A stretch of DNA of 64,000 bases from Norana najaformis (taxonomy: Eukaryota > Annelida > Clitellata > Crassiclitellata > Hormogastridae). The stretch is from positions 9,161,720-9,225,719 of the forward strand of contig OZ029927.1 of the NCBI GenBank assembly GCA_964023275.1. Reading direction: 5' to 3'. The translations under genes and the position numbers were made by a program. Every line of letters begins with the position of its first letter. The first letter of the stretch is position 1. The notes beneath the pieces were generated by a model. The model did no database searches. It worked only from the letters and a program-made list of their open reading frames with translations, and was not told the DNA's origin. This document shows positions 11,691 to 22,360 of this stretch, in pieces.

Positions 11691-12955
11691 ATAACAACCT
11701 GATTTCTAGACTCTGTTCGTTCTTCGACCCGTAGAATCATTACTAAACCGTGTTATCCGTTGACGTTTGTATTACTGTATAGTGGCGCCACACACGACGT
11801 TAATTTCGTCCTCAGACAGTTCGCCAGTCGATGGAAAGGCTGCGAACCATCCGTCGTTGCGTCACTCTATGCCTTACTTCCCTTCCTGCCTCCCAGTCTA
11901 TCCCTCCTCTACCTAATAAATCACTTCCCGGTGGCCGTTAAAGCACCTACTTCTTCGGCGGCCCTCAGTGGACCAGGCTGGGTTCATCTGTAATGGGACA
12001 GTGTGGTAGATGGTGGGTGACTGAGTCCGCTCTGAATTCACGGTCGTTCGTTTTGTCATGCGCTTTTCTCGCGCGCAGACGCTCCATAATAGAATATAAT
12101 CAATACTGACAGGCTTGTTTACGTGAAACACCTGCTCATCAGAAGACGCATAAGTTGACAGGGCAAATTTTATCACGGTCGAGGTGTTATTTTATGAACA
12201 CTGTTTGACGACATGCTTTAGTCATGAAGGCTTTTATGGGCCAAACAGAGACAGTTTTCATGTCCTGACAATTTCTGAGGACCTTCTCTGTCGTCCCCCA
12301 ACAACGCTGGATCCATCTTTGCACACGGTGGTCGCCAACACGCATCAAATTCAGCGCTTTTGAGAAGATGTCTTTAAAATGCGCTGCATAATTTCATTAA
12401 GTTACATTAAGCCGCATTTTATTATAGAATTTGCGCTTCAGCCAATCTCATGGTCCAAACTTCTGAGGAGTAATATTTACAAAGAAATGTAACAATCTAG
12501 CGATTATATTACACTACCTTACAGCCGGACGAACAATGCCCTGCGCGCATAATTTTGTCGATGAGGCGTAAACATTGTGCTAATCACAATTCCAAGTTAA
12601 TTGGGTAGTTATAAAAACACTAATGAAAAACAATGAGAACTAATTAAACGCAAATATGAAGACAATAATGACGCTCATTAATACTCTCGCAAACAGCAGC
12701 TTATCTCAAGACAAAGACACATTGTTATACATTGTACATCTAATATTGATCTGGTCCAAACGGGTCAGAAAGGGTTTGGTTTGTTCAGATCGAGCATGTT
12801 TAGTCTAGTTTGCCTATTCTTATTTAGTCCAGTACAATCGGGTAGGATCTATTCTTATCTGTTCCAATGTGATTTTATATATCTAATCTAATCTATAGCG
12901 TCCCCAACTATACCACAGCAAACTTGGTCGAAATCCAGGTTAATGCATTCAGACA
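11691..12955. other. non-coding, complex sequence
   Basis: No supported gene. The part at 12,540-12,720 has a high density of homeodomain-, Fox-, Sox-, POU- and GATA-like words (GTAAACA, CTAATTAAAC, AACAATG, GCAAATATG, CTTATCT). It is listed as a possible regulatory segment in the findings. Confidence 0.3.
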
Positions 12956-13075
12956 GATAGACTGACTGACTGACTGACTGACTGACTGACTGACTGAATG
13001 AATGAATGAATGACTGACTGACTGACTGACTGACACACAGGTAGACATACAGACAGACACACAGACAGACTCACA
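12956..13075. repeat. GACT/GAAT tetranucleotide array
   Basis: GACTGACTGACTGACTGACT units with an inserted GAAT block, followed by ACAG repeats. Confidence 0.85.
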
Positions 13076-13363
13076 GGTGATCAGGCTGTTGGAGTGGGTT
13101 TTGTGCATTAACGTGATCAGTGTATACTTAATGCCCCCAAGTTACCGCATGCGTAGCTTTGCCTATTGTTGAAACTTTAAAGACGCCTACCGTTTGTGGC
13201 CAAGTACTTGTCATTCGACTCGTTGATGACAAGATCTGTGAAGTCCCTGGACGATATGAGACCCCCAAAGGCACTGTGGGTGATCGTACGGACTACAGAA
13301 ATATTCTACCAGACAAACAAATAAAAACATCACGATATAGATCATGTGACATACAACTTCAAT

Positions 13364-13635
13364 TAAATGTAAATGTACACGGTTTTCTATATTTCTGTAA
13401 TTTCTGTATTTCCGTATGGCCTCATCCCTGCTCAGTTTTCAATGAATTTATCGGGTGAGATCCTTCACCACCGCTGCCCGTTTGAATGGGCGCCACGCCA
13501 GTTGAGGCCATGTGTACGGACCGTTCTAGCCTGAGATTAAATTATCTGAAATATGCCACCTTCGGCATGCTAACCAGCATCCTCATGCACAGAGACGCCT
13601 TGACGGAAGCTTTAACCAATGTAGCTAATTAGGCC
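13364..13635 (-). repeat. SINE-A, near full-length, reverse orientation
   Basis: Read in reverse it starts GGCCTAATTAGCTACATTGG and runs through the same body as 3161-3419 (GGCGCCCATTCAAACGGGC). It ends GCCATACGG and GTACATTTACATTTAATT. The B-box region is more diverged (GCTGGTTAGCATGCC). Confidence 0.7.
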
Positions 13636-13960
13636 TTACAACGATGGTAAACACACATGAACTTCAAGCAAAATGCCGATGCAACTTGAGGTAGATGGGG
13701 ATTACAAAATTCACTCAAACATTTTAGATACTTTGGCCTACAGTACAACCCAGATGGAATGCCAGTACAATAAAACTACATCATAAGTGCAATACAAGGA
13801 AGGTTTAAATGCAGAAACAACCACAGCAGTCCAACGATATTTCACTGTTACAATCCCTCAGCCTTGCGTTACACTTGTTTACCGATACCGAGGCATGGAG
13901 GATTGAGTGTACACCGGTTGGCGTGGTATTCTAAGCACTAGCCGGGCTTGATATTAAGCT

Positions 13961-14160
13961 GATAGAATACAGTGCCTTAGGAAGCAGGTTGATAATGCGT
14001 TTACCCGTCGCCGCTGTGTTCGAGGATCGAATCCGATGCGCCAGGTAATAATAACAATATATTAATTATCAAGCCATGCAACCCGTGAGAAGTTTTGTCA
14101 GTTAAGAGTGGCTATTGTATTGAAAAAAGTGCTTAATAAATGACCATTACCTTACCTTAA
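13961..14160 (+). repeat. tRNA-derived SINE, another family
   Basis: The A-box-like region is TAGGAAGCAGGTTGATAATG and the B-box-like sequence is GAGGATCGAATCCGATG. An unrelated body follows, then a TTAATAAATGACC end and a TTACC tail. The head-body-tail order fits a SINE. Confidence 0.5.
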
Positions 14161-14860
14161 CTCTCCTTATACAGTTCTTTAATATATTCCTTCTGGAGTG
14201 TATGTAAATGTAAGCATATTTATTTCCCTATGTATAGGCAGGGAGTAATGAACTCGTCCTCAAGCCTTTCTAAACATGGTTTCCTGCCATTCACCCAAAC
14301 TAAACATCCAACATGGTAATTGAGTAAATTGGCCGCGGGAAGCCGACACTCAGTCTGTATAGTAGCCACCTATCTACTCTAAGTTTTACTGCGGAAAGAC
14401 CAATAAGAAACGACCTCAACTCTAAGCATTAGGATCTGGTACGATCTGTTAAGAGGATTTTTCTCTACCAAAACCACTGGCGGTGAGTGACGGATTCCAT
14501 TAAGTTCAGGCTGCGAACAGATTTATGTGCATGTGACTACTGAACCAAGATGTTTTGTCAGAGGATTGAACAAAGCCACACAATTCGCGCCTATACGGAT
14601 GATGAGCTGGTGATAATCAAACATCCTTCCAGAGGGCAACAATAGGACATTTAAGAGGACACATTCTGAAATCTTATCGTAAAGACGTGTGAAAAAGTTT
14701 CTTTTCGCCGTGTTTTTTGAGTGTTTTGGAAGATGTTCGGACGCTTGTTATCGAAGTCTCGTGCGCCGCCATTCGCCTCGTTCGCCCTGAGGGTTTAAGT
14801 TTGCTTGATTCGTGTGTTGCAAGCCTCGTCCCCTGTCGTTGGTTATCTTCTTCGATGCTA

Positions 14861-15130
14861 GGTATTCCAGGAACTCTGAACACGGAATCCACTATCAAAT
14901 GGGTATCCGAATCTGTTGCGTGGGCTCTGCGTGTCTTTGAGAACCCACTCAAATAATTATAACGCTTCTAGCTCTATGATTGTCTCAGCACTAGTTGCCT
15001 ATTAATTATCCTTTTGTTCTCAATGATTTAAATATTTACTTAGGCTGGTCCAGGCAGCGCTTTTATGAGGCAGTTAAATGGAGCTATAGTAAGTGTGTAG
15101 ATATATACATTCATACATACATAGATACAT
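14861..15130 (+). repeat. retroposed repeat E with CATA tail
   Basis: AGGAACTCTGAAC, then TGCGTGGGCTCTGCGTG, matches a module in the UGT array flanks near 36,730-36,800, 48,145-48,215 and 54,275-54,340. The 3' half (TTAGGCTGGTCCAGGCAGCG, then CATACATACATA) matches 28,300-28,480. The CATA tail fits retroposition. Confidence 0.55.
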
Positions 15131-15146
15131 ATTATATATATATGTA

Positions 15147-15924
15147 CAGGGTGGGCCAGAAGTATTTGTTCAACTTTGAAGGCCTATAACTTAGGCAGTT
15201 TAGCAAGTAAGTGTATGCTTAATGCATCAAATTAAAGGTCGTTATATCAGCTACAACTGCTCAAAAATTTACATTTTTAGCTTTATTAATAATTGCGTAA
15301 AACTACTGTACTGAATATGTATCAGTTTACAAAGATTTTACAGTTGTTGAACCTCACGACGACGGAAAATTTTTAAATTTAAATCTTTCTTAGCAATACG
15401 CCGTACGCTGCTTCGCGATATTCCTGTCTCGCGCTCAATCTCACGAGGACTTTTGCTTGTGCCTGGATTATCCTCTTGGCTACAGATCAATTCAGCTACA
15501 CGAGCGATGTTGTCAGCGGTACGTGCCGAACGAGGACGGCCAGTAACAGGTTTACGTTTAGAACTTGCACTCGCGTCAATTTGTCTAATTAATCGGTTGA
15601 GATTGTTTTTACTCCAGTTTCTAGCAGGAAATTCATTCATCATTTGATATGCATTTAAATGTTTTTCAATTCTTAAAATTCGAATCAAAGTCCTGTCATC
15701 TTCTGTTAACGGCGCCTTGATGAAATTATTGTTTACGTCAGAAAACAAGGTAGGTGCGGTACACAATAATTATATGGCGCGTAGTGCAAGCTACCGTAAT
15801 GAAATTTGTCGGACTTATAGGTGATATAACGACCTTTAATTTGATGTATTAAGCATACACTTACTTGCTAAACTGCCTAAGTTATAGGCCTTCAAAGTTG
15901 AACAAATACTTCTGGCCCACCCTG
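15147..15924 (-). mobile_element. internally deleted Tc1/mariner-type transposon
   Basis: A 778-bp element bounded by TA on both sides (15,145-15,146 and 15,925-15,926), with termini CAGGGTGGGCC and GGCCCACCCTG. The terminal inverted repeats are 103 bp (15,147-15,249 and 15,822-15,924) with one visible mismatch. TA duplication and a transposase with a mariner-type DNA-binding N-terminus assign it to the Tc1/mariner superfamily. The catalytic domain is absent, so it cannot move by itself but could be mobilised in trans. Confidence 0.9.
15338..15766 (-). pseudogene. Tc1/mariner transposase N-terminal remnant
   Basis: A 142-residue frame inside the mariner element, read from 15,766 down to 15,338. 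It starts with a helix-rich segment (LTEDDRTLIRIL, ending in LIRQI). A GRPRS motif follows, which typically links the two helix-turn-helix parts of these transposases. The second helix-turn-helix then appears (SPREIERETGISRSSVRRI, KDLNLK). A full transposase of this superfamily has roughly 340 residues and an acidic catalytic triad. Here the frame stops just after the DNA-binding half and shortly before the terminal repeat, so an internal deletion removed the catalytic domain. The remaining peptide could in principle bind the terminal repeats and act as a repressor, but that is inference. Confidence 0.85.
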
Positions 15925-16079
15925 TATATATTATGCATACGTCAGTATATAAATACAAATATATGATTTTAACATCAGTTACGCTAGCGAAGGTGGCGCT
16001 TTTGTGATGATATCATGTGTCTAAATAACTAGCTAACATACATTACTAAGCAAATGTGTAATTGCTTAAATATTTAAAT

Positions 16080-16185
16080 CACAAACGTGCATACATACAT
16101 ACATAACATATACACATATATGCAGACATACATGCATACATGCATGCATACATACATACATACACACATACATAAACGTACCTCC
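16080..16185. repeat. ATAC/CATA microsatellite
   Basis: CATACATACATACATA tracts with TGCA interruptions. Confidence 0.85.
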
Positions 16186-17486
16186 GTACTTTCCCATGCG
16201 CATGAATGCATAGAATGAGTATGCAATCTATTAATAGGACGACTGATCTTACTGGTTCGATTTGTGCAACTATTTGTAATTCCTTGATCGCTTTGTCCCA
16301 CTGACTCCTTGGACTGGTCGGCGTTGGATCGATGTAAGAGAAAGCCGTTTCCGGATCCGTGTTGATCAGACCTTCAACCCTATACCTGTTCCCGATAAAA
16401 ACATCTTCTCTCAGTCAGTGAAAAATACCTTTACTGTGTTTCACATATCGCCTGATTTATTGATCGCTAGCCTCATTTATATGTAATGTAATGTAATGGC
16501 GACAATTTATATAGCATCGTAAGTAGCAGGCTACTTCTAGGGTGCTTTACAATGTCAAAATCAGCCCAAGTACCATGACTTACGCAGTAAATAGAATTTC
16601 AGTATATACTGTATGTACATGTGTATACTAAGCATGCATTTTATGTATTATATATATGTATTTATGTATACTTGTATATGTAGTCTATTATATGCTAATA
16701 TGTAATTTTGTATCTATGTATATACGTTCGTATGTATTGTTCTTAGATACCACGTCAACGAGAGAGATTATATAACGTAAAAATCCTTCAGCTTATTTCG
16801 CTGTTCATTTACCATCGCAACGTTTCGATCCTTCAATCAGTATACTCATCAATATTCGGTTTCACACACAAAAACTGCAGTTCTACCTAAACATACACTA
16901 GCACGAGAAGTCTGAATATTTGCCAGGACCTAATTTATTTTCGACCTCCAAACACATGCACTCTTGTCAGTACATTCCCAGTGTTGAAGTCTTTCGTTAG
17001 CAGATTTCACATGCATCAGTCTGTGACATCACATTCCATGCAACTGGACAGCATTAGCCGTACAGTATATATAGAGCAATTATGTAGAAGCTGTAATGTA
17101 GTTACTTACAACATGCCGTTCCAATCAGGCGACTGCTTCTCCCAGACAGAAACCTCCGGCTGCAAGTTTTCAAATGTTAAAAAATCAGTCGGTTATTTAC
17201 GATAGTCGAGAGTAGACGAAACAACACCCATCCCAATGCAGTGCCATGTGCAGCAGCGCATGACCACACTCTCAAAGGTGATGTCTGTTTTAGCAGACAC
17301 GAGTGAAGCGATAGAATACTCATTGCATGAATTAATTATCTGCTTGAGCTTCTTCCATCAATGTCCCATACAACCTTTGAACTTTGGGACTTCTGTCTCT
17401 TCTCGTGTCTGTTAAGAAACTCTTGGCATACGATTTTATCTAATTACAATATAAGTCTGATGTGCACGATTTTCTATTGGCGAATA
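16186..17486. other. non-coding with TATG-rich and 'GCTTTACAAT' repeats
   Basis: Near 16,500-16,560 ATTTATATAGC, then GGTGCTTTACAATG, resembles a widespread retroposon end. The part at 16,600-16,735 is TATG/TATA-rich. The open frame at 16,981-17,205 has no recognisable domain. Confidence 0.4.
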
Positions 17487-17582
17487 ATAGAAATAATAAT
17501 AATAAAAATAATAATAATAGCAATAGTAGTAGTAGTAATACTACTACCACTACTACTACCACTAATAATAATAATAACCCAA
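17487..17582. repeat. AAT/AGT/ACT trinucleotide tract with internal dyad symmetry
   Basis: AAT repeats pass into AGTAGTAGTAGTAATACTAC and then ACTACT and AAT repeats. The AGT and ACT blocks are complementary and can fold into a hairpin. Confidence 0.8.
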
Positions 17583-17799
17583 ACACTTCGATAGCACCTC
17601 TATAATATTACTAAAGGCATCATGTTATTATCGCTACTAAGCAAAGACGGTGTGCTAACCAAAATCCAGGTCAAGTGCAATAAAAGGCCAAGAGGGAAAT
17701 CCGAGACGACGCAGAAACAGCCTACGGAGGAAATAAGTCCACGAAAAGATGGATCTTTAGTCGAGGTCTAAAGGCCGACACGGACTTTGCAGAGCGAAC

Positions 17800-18062
17800 A
17801 TTTGTCCGAAGGGAGCTCAGGAGTCTGGGGCCAGCAACGGAAAAGGCAAGTCCACCCCTGGACTGCCAACCCAGAGGCCGGGGGTTCAAAACCCCTCCAG
17901 GGAAGAAAGATATTTCGAGGTTTATGTTCAACTTGCGCACCTTTGCGAAATCAGCTATCAGATGAGTACACTGGCTTTAAAATGGGATGATCAGGCGGCG
18001 AGGAAGAGGGTTGGCCACCCATCCTTGTATGCTGATGCTAATAAAAATGAAATTGCTAGCAG
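17800..18062. repeat. tRNA-like SINE relic
   Basis: GGGGGTTCAAAACCCCTCC forms a good T-arm-like hairpin with a B-box core, preceded by ACTGCCAACCCAGAG, which resembles an anticodon arm. No complementary acceptor strand is found at the expected distance, so a functional tRNA is not supported. Confidence 0.4.
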
Positions 18063-18944
18063 TCAAACCTATGGCTGCCTCTCGGAACTAGCTTAAGGGA
18101 CTCCTCTTCTTCACGATGAAAATCCGCAACACTGCCTGGCTCTGGGCCAATTTTCTTATCAGACCATAAGCGTGCTGCATTAATAGTGTCTGCTGTTTTC
18201 AGACGGTAGTTTTAAGAATGCATGCATAAGGGGCGTAGGCCTTCTTTTAAAAGACATAGAAGCCATGGTAATTTGATACAGAAGCCGATAAAAGGAATGG
18301 AAATGAAACGAACGCTATAGCATCAAGGCTTCAGTGTTCGGTTTTTTCAAGGTACGTTTGCCACTGTTTTTTATTGGTATTAAGATCACCAGCAGATAAT
18401 CAGACTAGAAGAGAGACGCACGTAGGAAGATACAAGTACGACAAGATGAAGGTAGAAAGAGAGACAACTGGGAAAGCGGATGGAGAGAGATATACATCGA
18501 GTGCAAAAACCACACAAAGGTGAAACATTACATAGCTACACTTCTGTAGAATAATACTTCTTAAATCAAGTTCGCTATCGGCGCCTTTGCGTTGCTGGCC
18601 AGAGACTGGAATTCTCTTTCCAGAAGAGAAAAAAGTATCATTGGGCTTCTGACAGTATCGTCAGGATGCTTTTTTACTTGCGGTAAAGAATGCTGCAAAC
18701 CTGCAATGTTTCGGAAGCACAAAAATTCTGAAATCCCAGACAAAAATATACCTGACTTCACATTGAAGCACCAGTTATCAGCATCGTTGTCGTTTGCGGG
18801 TTTCTTGGAGCAGTACTTGATTCACACATTTTATTGTATCATTATTGGCTCGTCTATCATTTTTCTATATCTTTAGCTCTCTACATGTATGCACCCCTAT
18901 ATTTTTGTCGGCAATAGTAGTTTGTCAATGCGTCTGTATTTTGT
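18063..18944. other. non-coding stretch
   Basis: Opposed open frames at 18,561-18,876 have no recognisable family. No transposon termini are seen. Confidence 0.35.
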
Positions 18945-19265
18945 AATCGTAAACCTATCTTCTTCTGTCTGTGTTTCTGTCTGTTTGCCTATGTTTGTCT
19001 ATGCGTGTCTGACTGTCTGTCTATGTTTATCTTTCTTCAGTCTGTCTATGTCTTTCTGTTTCTCCTGTATTATAGGCCTGTATCTGCCTGTCTTTGTTTT
19101 TTCTGCTATTCTGTTTGTCTCTGTCTAACTCTTTTTTGCTCTCTGTCTCTCTCTCTCTCTCTCTCTCTGGTCCTATCTTTCTGTCTTTCTTTCTTTCTGT
19201 TTGTCTGTATGTCTGTCTGTGTGGCCCTATCTATCTCTGTGTCTGTCTGTCTAACTCTCGTAATT
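18945..19265. repeat. TCTG/CT-rich pyrimidine region
   Basis: TCTGTCTG tetramers and a CTCTCTCTCTCTCTCT run near 19,148. They generate Leu/Ser/Val/Cys-rich frames on + and Arg/Asp/Glu-rich frames on - that are repeat artefacts. Confidence 0.8.
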
Positions 19266-20139
19266 GCACTATCTCTTCCTTTCATTTCCATCAATCCTCA
19301 CATTATCTGCTTTCCTGTTATCTTTAAATATAAATACTTTCTGGCTCCTTGTTTCTTCTTCAAGGCGTCTGTCTGTTTATATTCTTCTGTCTTACTGTAA
19401 CTGTATGCCTATCTTCTTCCGTAGCTCTCCCGATATGTCTGTATACGATGTTTCTTTATCTGGGTTGTTGCATACCTGCTGAACCTGCCAACATCGTTGT
19501 ACAGATGTCTCGTTGTCCGTTTCTATGGTAGTTTCCCTCCAGTCTCTCGTTCGTTTCATACTCTTGCCGTTCCTCCCTTCTGGCCTCCATTAGCAAGGCA
19601 GTGTAAGAGCCTGCGGTATGCACAATCGGTGATTAGTTAATCACCTTTGCTGATAGTGAAGCCTCATCCGCAGCGACAATAAACCACGCCATGTTGGCCC
19701 AGGAATTACGAGCCCGGCTGCACCGTGGATAAGACCTCGCGCTGCGGCCGAGCTCCCGCCGAGGTCATAAAGCCCCGACTTACCTGCTGCTACATTGTCG
19801 GGCCGAGTTTTACAATGTTTCGAGCACGAACCACACGAAGCTGCAAAAATTTATTATGGCAGGCAGCGATGATTAAACGAAGTTGCGAGTAACAAAGGCA
19901 CCGACAGACGCAAATGGCTGTAAAATTAAGCATGAAGTCTAGATGGGATAATGGCTAAATACCGTGCGCGCCTGTTCATATTCACTAGCATGATGGTAAT
20001 TATACAAAGATGTTGGTGAAATGACTAATCAGAAACACTGGGTGCTTAATAAGGATGCGGATTTACGATGCTGAAAGACCAGGCAACGTTTGGATGCTGT
20101 TAGCAGTACAAAGAGTATTTGACTTCATCTGTCTCTGCC
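19266..20139. other. non-coding; GC-rich complex core
   Basis: About 19,590-19,960 is unusually complex and GC-richer than its surroundings. It contains an 8-bp inverted repeat with a 2-nt spacer (GGTGATTA-GT-TAATCACC at 19,628-19,645), similar to homeodomain or HNF1-like dimer sites. No coding evidence. Confidence 0.3.
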
Positions 20140-20225
20140 AGTAAGCAGGAGAGAGAGAAATAGAGAGACAGACACAGAGAGAAACAGAGAAAGAGAGGCA
20201 GAGAGAGAAAGAAAGAGAGAGAGCC
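20140..20225. repeat. GAGA-rich tract
   Basis: GAGAGA/GACA purine-rich simple sequence. Confidence 0.8.
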
Positions 20226-20835
20226 TAACTGAGAAGATACCCAGCGAAGCCTGACTTCTTATTTCTCCGACTAGCAGATTTTTACCGAGTTTCTCCAACG
20301 GATAATGATTTTAGACTACTGTTTTACTTGAAGCGACTATCGATTGATAATGCGTGCATTGTGATAACGGCGCTACAGAAGTCACTGAATTAGATTAGAA
20401 TAGGTTAGATTAGAATATATTTCGACGATATTACTTAGTGAAACGAAATCGAATATTCGCCGTTTTTCGCTTTATATTTTACCATGGTAGGAGATACATA
20501 GAACGCAGTTGGGAAGATTTTAGTCAGGAGGCCAAGCGTCAACGCCTTTGAGAGCTAATGGATGTCCAGCTATGTACATGCATACAGAATCATACATAAA
20601 ATACCCTTCAAAGGCGGAAAGAAAATAGGATGGCTGGTGAAAAACTATTGCTGGAAAATATTCCGACTTGAGTGGATATCGATTCGTTGCAATCGCATTG
20701 CATCTCCTTCGCAAACGATGAACAGAAGCATTATCAAGTGAATCAGCATCTAACAGTCTCGAAGAAGACAGCAACATCTATAAATTTCTATGGAATAATT
20801 TTCAGAAACTTTAGTTTTTGTTTTATATTATTTGA

Positions 20836-20947
20836 AGCTAATTATATTATAAGCTAATTATATTATAAGCTAATTATATTATAAGTTAATTATATTATAA
20901 TTTAATTATATTATAAGTTGATTATATTATAAGGTAATTATGTAATT
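20836..20947. repeat. 16-bp tandem repeat, seven units
   Basis: Seven units of AGCTAATTATATTATA. The first three are identical, and later ones vary at positions 2-5. The array is very AT-rich and carries many TAATTA homeodomain-like cores. Confidence 0.85.
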
Positions 20948-21514
20948 CCTGTTGGAACATTCTTCCATTGAGTAGGCCTATGCATACGGACTGTCCAACA
21001 TACATTTTCAAATTGCCATAAGCGCACATGTTTAGGTCAGGTATGATACGAAAGTCTATTGGCTAACCACTGCATTTTGAACGGACTGTGATGTATGGAT
21101 TACATGTAGGGCCTAACTATCAGCTGCCTGCATACGGTAGCCAAGTATTTTGTTTGTTTACCATAGTTTGCGATATATTAGCTACAAAATTACATGATAT
21201 TAAACCATTCGTTACGTCTATGCAAGAACTGTACGAAACGTTGGCTGATGATGAAAGGTTCATGCGGCTAGCGACGTCTAGTATTGATCGGGCGTTTGCT
21301 CGTGAGTTATAACCTTCCACGCCAGCTTTTATTAGAAAAGTCCCATCGCATTCACGACTGAGACACACCGACAAAAATGAGTCTTTTACTGGACCAGCTT
21401 TTATGAAAGATAGAGTGGCTACAGCAGTTTAGTCTACGTGCTAGGCAATAGGATAATGTGCAGCCAGGGCAGAATTGTTGTTTTTGGTATGTATGTATGT
21501 ATTTATGTATGTTT
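20948..21514. other. non-coding stretch
   Basis: Opposed open frames at 21,088-21,312 and 21,120-21,374 have no recognisable domain. A GTAT microsatellite lies at 21,488-21,512. Confidence 0.35.
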
Positions 21515-21595
21515 TTATGAAGACTTAATATAGCGCCTGTTAGGTACATCTCAAAGACACTGCACAATTGTGGGTTATTTCAGAGATTTTAATCT

Positions 21596-21752
21596 CGAAC
21601 TAGCACGATCCGTACATGGGGCCCTAACTGACGTGGCGCCCATTCAAACGGGCAGCGGTGATGAGGAAGAATCTCAGTCGATTAATTAATTGCAGATTGA
21701 GCAGGGTCGAGGCCATACGGTAGTTATAGAAAAACGTGTACATTTACATTTT
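21596..21752 (+). repeat. SINE-A, 5'-truncated
   Basis: Body (GCACGATCCGTACATGG, GGCGCCCATTCAAACGGGC) and 3' end (GAGGCCATACGG, GTACATTTACATTTT) of SINE-A. A 'TATAGCGCC' repeat precedes it. Confidence 0.7.
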
Positions 21753-21759
21753 ACAATTG

Positions 21760-21880
21760 TACATGGTTGTCTAACTGATCTAAACATGTGCGTTTTAAGG
21801 TTCTCTGAAAATGTATGCTGAATAAAATAAAATGCACTAGCACGAATACGCAGCGGAAGACGATTCCACAAGGGAGGCAC
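21760..21880 (-). pseudogene. LINE ORF C-terminal fossil
   Basis: The minus-strand translation contains PLWNRLPLRIRASAF, then FSENLKTHMF. This matches the conserved tail of CR1/L2/jockey-type reverse-transcriptase polyproteins (the LWNxLP...I...FK..LKTHLF pattern). Only about 40 codons remain, abutting the 3' end of a SINE-A copy in opposite orientation. It is dead. Confidence 0.6.
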
Positions 21881-22302
21881 GATGGTGATGGTGGTTCAGT
21901 TAAAGATGATTAAATTTCAGGACCTCGATCATCAAGATGGAGGGGCGACTATAGGCATGTTAAATTACATGGTAGAAACTTCCTTATTAAATCGCATTGT
22001 ACAGATAATATTGTTGAAGGGAATGCAGGTAAACAGGAAGAACATAAGTGTTAAATTTCTATGCAACAGTCGACCAAGCAAACAACTGACTTTCTGATTT
22101 TAGATTAGCGATATCGGAACATAAAGACAGAATGATTAACGGGTTAAATAGCAGGCGAAGCAAGGAGAGAGACAAATTGTCATAGACAAAGAAATATACG
22201 CAGAGTTTAGCATGTCTCTCTCTGTCTCTGTATGTCTATTAGAAGCATTAGTCAGTCTGCGTTTATGTCTATCTCTCAGCTTCTTTCAGTCTTTGTGGCA
22301 CT

Positions 22303-22313
22303 GAGTCAATCTC

Positions 22314-22348
<35 letters not shown>

Positions 22349-22360
22349 GCCTGCCTCTGT
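22303..22360. repeat. CTGT tetranucleotide tract
   Basis: TCTGTCTGTCTGTCTGTCTG, followed by CCTGCCTG variants. Confidence 0.85.

Noticed and set aside
9236-13075. CRISPR-like direct repeats
   Set aside because: TCAG/GACT tetranucleotide arrays without unique spacers, in a eukaryotic context.
17850-17905. tRNA gene with good T arm
   Set aside because: No 5' acceptor strand or D arm at the right distance. More likely a SINE relic.
18889-19531. Cys/Leu/Ser-rich hydrophobic frames resembling membrane proteins
   Set aside because: TCTG and CT simple repeats. Overlapping frames show the same composition.
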